Shown: positions 55,636-64,000 of the stretch, in pieces
How positions within the stretch are numbered: position 1 is the stretch's first letter
Layout of the letters: each line of letters begins with the position of its first letter
Assembly: GCA_963995525.1 (NCBI GenBank)
Contig: OZ023213.1
Location: forward strand, 19,688,059-19,752,058
Origin: Escarpia spicata
Taxonomy: Eukaryota > Annelida > Polychaeta > Sabellida > Siboglinidae
Reading direction: 5' to 3'
DNA length: 64,000 bases
The notes under the pieces: generated by a model
Database searches by the model: none
What the model was told of the DNA's origin: nothing
The model's input: the letters and a program-made list of their open reading frames with translations, nothing else
Translations under genes and position numbers: made by a program

Positions 55636-55953
55636 TAATCCGTGGCGCCTACGGTGTATAATACAACATTGACGTCATGCTACTTCCGGCCTATTTCTTG
55701 TGGGACTACCAACTGGTGCATAATGCTGCGTTCTAATGGGCTCGCGTATATCGTGAATACGTCTTCGTAACGCCTACTTGACCCAGTTGCATAAATTTAC
55801 CAGTCGTAAACTCGGACTGCTCGTGAACATTTGAGTTCGACAAGTCGTGGTTACGATATACAGGAGCCCACTGGATCACAGCCGAATACAACATTGACAT
55901 AACGCTACTTCCGGTATATTTCTTGTGTGACGTGATGTTGTAAAAATAAAAAA
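55636..55953 (+). other. probable 3' untranslated region
   Basis: Contains two diverged copies of a segment of about 50 bp (55652-55704 and 55886-55935; ATACAACATTGAC, GCTACTTCCGG, TATTTCTTGTG), and ends near AATAAA at about 55948. A further AATAAA lies near 56155. Confidence 0.45.
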
Positions 55954-56348
55954 AATTACCTAGTGGTTCTCGTTGTTTGATGTGGAACAAACTAGAGCGG
56001 AGTTGATGTATAAATGTATGCAATTATGTTGTTGATGGTTAGTGCGCAACATGATGAATATAATCACAATTTATTTTTTTATTCCTTTCGACAGAGTCTG
56101 TTACAGTTTTTTAGGCAGCAGTTATGAGATACATACAAATATCTATGGTTAATGTGAATAAATCTACTTTATGTATGGGTATCATTGTACATTTCGGAAC
56201 AATATGACATGTTCTGTTATTATAATTAGTAAACTATATGGATGTTATGTCGTGATTTTTATAAAACAAAATAGTAAGCTTCCAGATATGGTCAACGTGT
56301 TATACTAGTCACAATACACGCACATGCACATGCACACGCACAAACAAA

Positions 56349-56351
<3 letters not shown>

Positions 56352-56421
<70 letters not shown>
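56352..56421. repeat. (CA)n microsatellite
   Basis: About 35 CA units between the secreted-protein gene and the GPCR pseudogene. Confidence 0.97.
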
Positions 56422-56424
<3 letters not shown>

Positions 56425-56712
56425 TAAGTTGTTATAAAAGAGCAGATAGATATAACGTAACAACAAAGATACTAAATCATAAATGACTCATCACATAAGT
56501 GTGGGGATGGGTCGTTGTGTTTGACAGACAACGGGTAGGAGTCTGGAGTGCTATGTTCGTTGACCCGACGCCATGTCTACATGCCTCTTATCCAGACTGC
56601 CCCAATGCCACGACGACGGACTTTGACGGTTCGCTGCGCTCTCTTATGGTGTTTTCTCTTCCTAGCACAGATAGACGTTGTGATCCGCAAATGTCGCGTG
56701 ATCTCTTCGATG

Positions 56713-58530
56713 ATGGCAGGAAACGTTTACAACTGGTTGAATAAGCCAGACGGCGATATCGACTTGGCGCTCGAACGGAGGTGCGAATTTTACGAATTCG
56801 TCGTCACCACAGTCATCGTGGAAACCATCATCATTGTCGGCATCATCGGTAACAGCCTCGCTTTCGTTGTCTTCTGGAAGGACAGTATAAAGACGTCGGC
56901 GTCATTTCTCTTCCAGAGCCTGGCGCTCGTCGACTCATCCTTTCTGCTGCTCACAATTCCATTCTTCCCGATACCGTTATTAGTGTATTGCACCAGTTGG
57001 CTGAATGGTTACAGTAAGCTATCACCTTACGCATTCGTGCACATACTGCCTCCGGGGTTAATAACTCGGACAGTCAACCGTTACATCTCCGTGTGTTTCC
57101 CATTTAAGGCGTTGCGGTTGTGCACCGTTTCGGTGCTTCTATTCGCTGTCCTGTCTTAAAATCCACAATGACATTGTACGCAATATGGATAATAGCAAAC
57201 TGACTGCTCTTACTTTACTAGATCTATCAGCTGCTTTTGATACAATAGATCACGACATTCTTTTACATCGCCTTAATAGACATATTGGTATATCTGGAAA
57301 GGCTCTGCAGTGGTTGAGTTCATATTTTTCAGACCGACACCAAAGCATTAACATATCTGGCACACTGTCTTGTCCAGAAAATCTTCCAGTTGGTGTCTCA
57401 CAAGGGTCTGTCCTTGGCCCTGTTCTGTCTAGCGTATACACTACATCTCTTAGTCGAGTCATAACTAATCATAATATAAATCATCATGTATATGCTGATG
57501 ACTCACATGTGTATATATCACTTTCATAAACTGATACACACACATCTATATCAACTTTAAATGACTTTCTCACTGACATCTTGCTATGGATGAAAGCAAG
57601 TAAATTGAAGCCAAATCCAGATAAAACTGATCTAATTATTACTGGCACAAAACAACAACGAAATAAGGTTGTTAACTACTTTCCAGTTAAATTTTTTGGT
57701 AATGATACATCACTATTCGATACTGTTCGTATTGTAGGTGTTATCTTTGACAGTGATTTCAGCTTTAAACATTTCTCAAGTATGTAAATCCTGTTTCTAC
57801 CATATACGTGATTTCCGCCGAATTCGGCGTCATTTGTCTTTATCTACTGCTGAAACAATATCAGTATCTCTTATTAGCAGTCGCCTTGACTACTGCAATT
57901 CACTCCTAAACGATATTGCTAAAAAGGACTTAGCTGAATTCCATCGTGTACATAATTCTTTAGCACGTATAGTACTAAAAGCACCTCGTTTCTCACCATC
58001 TCTGTCCCTACTTAGACAGTTTCTTTGGCTTTCAGTTACATATCGAATACAATTCAAATTAGCCACTACCACATATCGTAACCTTTCTACGCAGCACTCA
58101 TCCTATTTGTTTAGTCTCCTTCGTTTTTTGACCTCACCAGGAATCTCAGATCATCAGTTTCGCAACGATTTTTGTTCCGAAAGCCAAGCTTGATATCGGC
58201 AAAAGTGCTTTTTCTGTAGCTGCACCCAAAATCTGGAATCAGCTCACTATCGCTATAAAATCATCTGAAACTATAAATACCTTTCGTAAAAAACTGAAGA
58301 CTTATTTATTTAAGTTTGCATTCCCACCCTAGCCTTCGGCGGTCCCTTGCTCCAATGACGACTCTTGCTTATACCTGTTAATAATTTTGCCCAACGATTC
58401 TTGTATGTTGCGCCTCTGCGCTCAGATTCCTGGGGATTTAGGCGCTATAGAAGTGTGTCATTATTATTATCATTATTTCAACATACCGAGGTTTGCCGAG
58501 CTAGGGCTAGAACCGCCTCACGTAATGTAA
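56713..58530 (+). pseudogene. class A GPCR pseudogene split by a LINE
   Basis: From MAGNVYNW (56713) the frame encodes an extracellular N-terminus, TM1 (IIIVGIIGNSLAFVVFW, with the conserved GN), and TM2 (SASFLFQSLALVDSSFLLL, with the LALVD motif). A truncated TM3 follows: SPYAFVHILPPGLITRT joins directly to VNRYISVCFPFKA, losing about 15 residues but keeping an NRY box. It is broken at about 57153 by a LINE. After the LINE, FNIPRFAELGLEPP (58478-58530) continues as the expected TM4 end, then stops. The pattern resembles invertebrate FMRFamide-type peptide receptors; the ligand is unknown. TM5-7 were not found. Confidence 0.75.
57154..58477 (+). mobile_element. 5'-truncated LINE inside the GPCR pseudogene
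   Basis: Starts within reverse transcriptase: LKIHNDIVRNMDNSKLTALT, LLDLSAAFDTIDHD, GVSQGSVLGP, then the intact catalytic YADD. It continues with LKPNPDKTDLIITGTKQ, ISSRLDYCNSLL and a LKTYLFKFAFPP end. The tail is GGCGCTATAGAAG followed by (ATT)n, as in LINEs of this type. A few frameshifts (near 57530 and 57785) are present, but it is the best-preserved LINE in the window. Confidence 0.88.
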
Positions 58531-58600
58531 CACAAGACAACGGCATGACGGACACGTCTGTCTTAAGCCGAACGAATCTCTTTTTGGATAGGCTTAGGCT

Positions 58601-58821
58601 ATTTTCAGAGCAGCTCTGAAAATAAGCGTCAGTCTGGCCGTTATTTCCAGAACAGATCTCGACGTGTACACACGAGCATTAAAAAATATTTTCATTGTAT
58701 ATACGTGGACAGACTAATTATTTCAAGTAAATGCGACGCTTTTGAATAATTTCGTACGTGATTTTGACGGTCTTTATGGGGAAATTGAGAAGAGATTTAT
58801 TTTCAGAGCAGCTCTGAAAAT
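58601..58821. repeat. duplicated 23-bp perfect palindrome
   Basis: ATTTTCAGAGCAGCTCTGAAAAT occurs at 58601-58623 and 58799-58821. Each copy is a perfect 11-bp inverted repeat around one A. They may be the ends of a short element of about 220 bp. Confidence 0.85.
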
Positions 58822-60248
58822 GAATAATAATAATTACTGTTATAAAAGAAGACATGAAACAACTTGATATATCATGTAATGAGCATTTCTGTTTTATTAA
58901 ACTCAAGTAGTTAAGAAACTATGTAATTAATAAAACAAGCCTCATTAAAACTATATCACACACATCAAAAGACGAAGTACTTCCACAGCATAACCCCCCA
59001 TGCAATGACATAGCATAACTGCAGTGAAACGTTAATTACATAATATATATATATGGCACGGTTCATAAATGACAATTGGCGTCCTATTAGAATACCTGTC
59101 TATATGCACATTAATTTGTTTCACCATTTAAAACCATGTTTCTTTATGCATATGTGTCTTACTCTCCCCATCTGCAAAAAATGTAGAAATTACACGAACA
59201 ACGTTGCAGGCAATGGATCTGTCTGCATCGCATAGTTCTTACGTTTCTCATTGTTGTGTTTCACAACACACATATAATGTTACATGTCACAGCATATTTT
59301 TGGAATACACATATTGTTTTTTTAAACGAAACCTCATTTGTAATTAATTAATTTTTTTTAAAACTTTGCTACATGCTAAAACAAATGCCCAAAAGCAACA
59401 ATGTATGTCATTATCTCTTTTGCAGATGCCTATTGCATCCACTACAATAAAACTGAACTGGCTTCCTTCTGATTTTTGCACAGGTGTAATGCCACCAGGT
59501 CAAACAATTATCACATTCTATCCAATTGTGCACTCCTTTTTAGGTATGCAAGTCGCACTTGCACAAGTCTCCTTTTGACTTTCTTCCCCGAACCGGCTAA
59601 GTACATAGTGCGTGTACTCTGTGGCTTGGGATTGACCCATGATGGCAGTAGGCAGGCCTTTTGTCAATGATTCAGCATTCTGCAATGAATTCAAACTCAA
59701 TATTACATGCAATTTTGAATTTAATATATTAAATAAAATATAGAAAAAGATACGTAATGTTACTTTAAAAAATTAATAAAATATGATTTTAATACTTTCA
59801 CTCTACATGTTCATAACATTGTTTAAGGCTACGCAAACATCTCTTTCTCACGCCATAGTGAAAACGACAAAAGGGTGGCGCCACCAGGTGGAACTTGTTT
59901 GTCGCTTCACTGTTTCAAGTGTGGCGTCCCCAAAATTTGCAATATCCGTTTTTTTAATGAATTTTATAATAAAAGTAGTGACGATTTCATCATATAAATG
60001 TACAATTGTTGGAAATTCTACATTTAAAAAATGTTTCGTCCCATACGTGTATTAATGTTTAACTAGAAGTCAGTTATATCCACTTAACAGTGATTTTTGT
60101 TTGTTAAAGGAACACTGCAGTACAGGAGGTAATTCTGTATGCTGTCACTGGTTTACAAAACAATTACTTGGACTTTTAATGTTATGTAAATAATGTCTGA
60201 ATAGTAGTCTTTTTATTGTCATACTTTAATCATATTCATAAAGCTTAC
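58822..60248. other. non-coding stretch
   Basis: AT-rich, no convincing gene; small open frames near 59366-59712 show no domain. Confidence 0.45.
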
Positions 60249-60366
60249 CATAAGGACAAATATCCCGCAGCTTGAAATGTCCGCCTGTGGTCTGCATGGC
60301 ACTTTACATGTCTCCCAGTGTGCCAGTTCAGCCTCAACAGTCTCAGAGCGCTGCTTCATGTAGTCT
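60249..60366 (-). pseudogene. Ulp1-like (C48) cysteine protease exon
   Basis: Minus-strand segment bounded by an acceptor-like CATTGAAG and donor CTTATG|GTAAGC. It encodes DYMKQRSETVEAELAHWETC, then KVPCRPQADISSCGIFVLM. The Pro-Gln...CG-FVLM pattern matches the catalytic Cys block of Ulp1/SENP-type proteases, which occur in host SUMO proteases and in several transposons. The residue before Cys is Ser, where Asp is usual. Neighbouring exons with His and Asp were not found, so it is probably a relic or part of a gene leaving the window's readable area. Confidence 0.4.
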
Positions 60367-60789
60367 CTTCAATGAGAAAGTATCATGCATGTTAGCATAT
60401 GAAAATTATTTTAAAATTCTTGTTAAATATCAAATTAAAACTATTTTCTTTTTTTTTTACATAAAGAAGGCACTGTTTGAAGTGAGGTACTTATTTATAC
60501 AACTCAATTGTAAATTATTAACAACTGCAAAACATTTTCACTGTTTTAAGGGGAGATGTAGCAACTACATAGGACATTTTATAAGGGGTAATTAATGCTT
60601 TGTGCCCTGTTCCTTTACAATACATCATTCTATGCAATATTGAATTTACATGTTGAGTTAAATTTGTTAGGCAAAAACGTATATTTTTCGTTACAAGTAC
60701 TAATTTCACCCCATAACAATAACATATACAAAATATATAGTTTCTATATTCCGTAGAAAAGATCACATGAAACACATTTCCTGTTTGCC

Positions 60790-60939
60790 TGCCATGCCAC
60801 GCACCGCCTGTATCCTCAGCGTTTTGACACTAGGCGTGTATTGGAAGGAGAAGAAGACATCAGTCAACATTTAATTGATATGGCTGGCATCATTATTTCT
60901 GAAAATGTGATGCTTCTAATTTGGAAAAACACGTTTTAG
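60790..60939 (+). other. possible coding relic
   Basis: An open plus-strand segment reads THRLYPQRFDTRRVLEGEED, then ISQHLIDMAGIIISENVM, to a TAG at 60937. The composition looks protein-like and unlike its surroundings, but I do not recognise the family and see no splice context. Confidence 0.25.
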
Positions 60940-61715
60940 CAAATGTGTATGAACAGCTGTCAGAGTGGGTAATGTTATTTATTATAAGACAGAAGCACGC
61001 TTTACCCATTAAAATGAGTTATTTAGAGGTATCTAGATGTTACAAAAATATATTTATTAACAGTAAGGCCACAATAAAATTTAGTTGTGTTTCCGGTAAC
61101 ATTGATTTTTAAAATAGGGCAGGTTGGTAGGAAAAACATTTTATTTTGTTAAACATTTTATTGCGAAAAAATAGGGTAGGCGGACCTATTGTAATATTTC
61201 ATTTTATTTATTATTTTTGTTAAACCATTTTAGCTAGCGCCATATATATGACGCCATCCAACGGAATGTGTTAGAACTACGAAACCCATATTATATCACT
61301 TTGAGCCAGTGTAACCTAGGCTGCTGTTACACCCTTCGAGTTTTGTGATCGAAACCGGAATCTGTACACTTATGCGTGTTCTAACGATGTGACAAGTATA
61401 TTTAAGTAACACCATGTCTTCAATGCGCTTAGCGGACTACCAGACAACGATCACGAAACGGTTTATGTTAGCGCCTTCCGCCCGCGTCCCTGTTTACGTT
61501 GGTTGACACGAGGAACGTAGCAGGGGCGCAACGATTTACGCGGAAATCCATCCAGTACTAGTGATGATCGCGGAATTTTCGTTCCAAAACGTTATTCTTG
61601 TTATTTTTCAGGACTTTTGCAATGATAATCTGTATTTGTTATGATGTTGAATGATAGTTGTAATTTGTAAGTTTTTTGTCGGAATATAATATAATGTTAA
61701 AAGAAATGTTTTCCA
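60940..61715. other. non-coding stretch
   Basis: Nothing recognisable; AT-rich with a few GC-richer patches near 61440-61560. Confidence 0.45.
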
Positions 61716-61887
61716 TCAGTGGCAAAGGTAGAGGGTCGGCATCATAACAACTATTTTTCTTTTGTTCTTGAAAAAATGCATAGGGTCGCACGGAAACGGT
61801 CGGGTTACCGGAAACACAGGTATTATTTTATTTGGCCTAAACATAATACCAAAGCAATCAACAACAACGAGAATATCGTCACCGACA

Positions 61888-62033
61888 TGAGCACTAATGA
61901 AGAAACGACGAGAAATGGTGGATAACGCCGACCGTAAAAAAAAACAAATAGAGTACGAAGAAATATGCAAGACCATCAAAAAGAAAGCGAAGGAGGACAC
62001 CAAAAAGTACAAACATGGCATAATGCCCACATA
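61888..62033 (+). mobile_element. LINE endonuclease-RT linker fragment
   Basis: Frame ALMKKRREMVDNADRKKKQ, then IEYEEICKTIKKKAKEDTKK and a stop after HGIMPT. This matches the basic linker (LM.KRR.M, IEY.E..K.I..K...D) between endonuclease and reverse transcriptase in a class of invertebrate LINEs. Confidence 0.5.
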
Positions 62034-62039
62034 AATACG

Positions 62040-63257
62040 CCATTTTAAGATTATAACCAGAATGGATCAGAATGAAATCCTATAAAATATTTATGAAGAC
62101 CTTTATACAGTCTTTCATACTGCTGATATTATTGATGTAAAAAACTATTGAACCATTCAGTAATTGCATGGCAAGCACACATGTTAACTACATTTTTTAA
62201 TTCACATGTCACTGGAAATAAAACATTGTCACAAGGAAATAAAACATTTTTTTGCAAAATAAAATGTTTGTAAAACACAAAATAAATTATTATATGTATT
62301 GTATCACAGCCATGATGAATTGCCTCTGCCTCTAAACAATATTAAAATGCACCAGTATTTACACAAACCAATAGTCGTAATAAAACCCCAACTTGCTGTC
62401 AACACTGAATTTAAGGTAATCTTATTTAACTAAATATCGCGTATTTTATTAACTTTATTTTACAATATTACTGAAATATGAATTGTGATCTATCCCCACG
62501 GCTGATGACAACCATAAAGTAGCGCCACCTACCGGGGTTTGTTGTGTGGAATTGATGATTACACGCAAAACGAGTGAATATCTTGTACATTTTAATCGAT
62601 AAAAGACAGTAAATTTTATTGTTTTATCGCGTGACAAGTGTATACGTGTAAACTGCAAACGTATCATTACCTTTGAGTTTGAGTTGGTCTGATGCACGAA
62701 CAGACAGAACGACGCGAGCGCACGTGGTCTGATGCCAGTGCTGGAACTGCGGTATGTCCCAAAGTGTTTACAGGCAATACAGCCAAACCGGACATCACAT
62801 AGCTGTACCGCAGTTTCGCTGAGTACTCCGGTTTCCCTTGCGCTGTCGAACGATTTGCTTGTTTTACTGTTCTAGAACACAGGATGGAAAACAAGCAGTG
62901 GTTTTCATTCATCCAGTGTTCCGCTGTTCGAAGAAGTTGGAAAAGTAATTCCAACTTGAACATTTCTTTCCAACTTCCATTGTCAAAGATTTTCAAACTC
63001 TCCTTTGCACGCCTTCTGTTCTGGCGAGTGCAAATCTTGCGCATCTTCGCTTCGCCTTCCCGCGACGGGACTCTTATATAGCTCAGCCTCAGCGCGTCCA
63101 AGGCGTCGATGTTCACCAGAGCATAACAAAATGGCGGGTTGGCTTCAGCAAGCCAGTCATGATTGGTCACACGAACTTCCGGTGTGCTCTGGATATAGTC
63201 AGGGCGTTTTGAGAAACTCCCCAAAAGAAAAATTTGTATAGTTGTAAGTATAAATAT
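62040..63257. other. non-coding stretch with a TATA-like site
   Basis: TTATATAGC near 63073 with an ATG about 57 bp downstream (63131, MAGWLQQASHDW, 37 codons) could be a promoter and short exon, but no donor or homology supports it. A long minus-strand open frame here has no recognisable domain. Confidence 0.35.
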
Positions 63258-63496
63258 GTTATTGACATTCGTACAGGTTTTTAGTCCTTTGGCCGAAGTC
63301 CAAGGGACTATTGCCATCACTCTGCGTCCGACGTCCGCCATTAGCTGCCGTATCTCAGAAACCGTTCAGCAACTTTTTCTTTAGGATTTAAGAAAACAAT
63401 GTTACAATTTTTCCGACCTATCACTCATTTGGTCAGCCGGGGTCACATATAGACGTATTAGTCCAAAGGACTTCAGGACCACTTGGCCCATTTTTA
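63258..63496. repeat. short interspersed element sharing ends with 38430-39690
   Basis: Starts AGTCCTTTGGCCGAAGTCC and ends AGTCCAAAGGACTTCAGGAC then CACTTGGCCCATTTTT; the ends are roughly inverted (AGTCCTTTGG against CCAAAGGACT). Contains ATCTCAGAAACCGTTCAGCAA. Probably a MITE. Confidence 0.6.
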
Positions 63497-64000
63497 TGAA
63501 ATAAGGTTTCTTTCCCTTGTTAAAATGTGATTATCGAAATTGTAATTATAATATGAGTATGGCTACCTACTGCCAGCCACCACTGCGTGAATACTGATCG
63601 CATGGAGACCGTGTAGTTTGAGCACAGAAGTATAACTGTTGAATCTTGCTTTTCACTGAATTTTTGTTGGCTGCAGAAGTGAAGAAATAAGAAATATTGT
63701 ATTAATCCGTAACTTGATTGACGGACGCCAAAATTACACGTGGCTCCATCTGGAGGAAAGATGCGAAAGAGGGTGCCACTCCAGATATAGCACGCGCTGA
63801 AACGGCGAAATGCTGGTGCTTGTATGGAACGCTCAGCATTTGAAACGCCAGTAACTTAAAAACTGTTAAAATTTCTGTATACATCCAGCAAATTATTTAT
63901 AGATGACATAATTATCTTTACGATAATATAAAAAAAACGTGAAGTTCCGCACCTGGAACTCCACGTACTGCTTTTTGAAATATTGAGCCCCCAAGTTCTC
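63497..64000. repeat. dispersed repeat, copy 2 (cut by window end)
   Basis: Diverged copy of 24385-24856 in the same orientation, with a longer central part (near 63795-63850) absent from copy 1. It directly follows the preceding element, so the two may be parts of one composite repeat. Confidence 0.85.

Noticed and set aside
62667..63341. 224-residue minus-strand open frame
   Set aside because: No recognisable domain, its start lies inside an interspersed repeat, and there is no splice or promoter support.

Overview
The window is intron-rich, repeat-rich animal nuclear DNA. Spliced genes have clean GT..AG junctions. It also holds LINE retrotransposons, hAT-, piggyBac- and Mutator-type DNA transposons, tRNA-derived SINEs and long microsatellites. 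A conserved RPA1 gene, transposon types common in invertebrates and a secreted Gly-Pro/Cys-rich gene suggest a marine invertebrate, possibly a mollusc or other lophotrochozoan; the species cannot be named from the sequence alone. No rRNA, functional tRNA gene, CRISPR array or bacterial operon was seen.

Layout: 1-1.9 kb has a minisatellite, a 760-bp partial tandem duplication and an orphan TATA/initiator/splice-donor module. 2-5.5 kb is a plus-strand LINE broken by a TA-flanked MITE and a second insertion. 5.8-10.4 kb is a rearranged minus-strand LINE, invaded twice by the same hAT family in opposite orientations, each copy with an 8-bp target duplication. 12.65-37.47 kb is the host gene RPA1 (replication protein A 70-kDa subunit): 15 coding exons were recovered, all joining in frame to 607 residues, with only a short N-terminal exon missing. 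Its introns carry a Mutator-like transposase with histone-type stem-loops behind its stop, a second Mutator fragment, LINE pieces, a 43-bp minisatellite, SINEs, piggyBac-like termini and a fold-back element. Its last exon is tandemly quadruplicated. 37.5-45.8 kb holds only repeats and relics.

45.89-55.95 kb is a second host gene, built here from splice sites, phase and codon bias: TATA box, untranslated first exon, and six coding exons for a 257-residue secreted protein with a signal peptide, a Gly-Gly-Pro tract, a 12-cysteine Tyr/Trp/Arg-rich domain and a cysteine-free basic tail. I recognise no family for it; it is the best candidate for something undescribed. 56.7-58.5 kb is a peptide-receptor-like GPCR pseudogene split by a LINE. 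58.5-64 kb has a Ulp1-like protease exon, a LINE scrap and interspersed repeats, one of which also lies in an RPA1 intron.

RPA1 binds single-stranded DNA in replication and repair; the secreted gene, if real, acts outside the cell. Apart from these two, almost all coding signal here is decayed mobile DNA.
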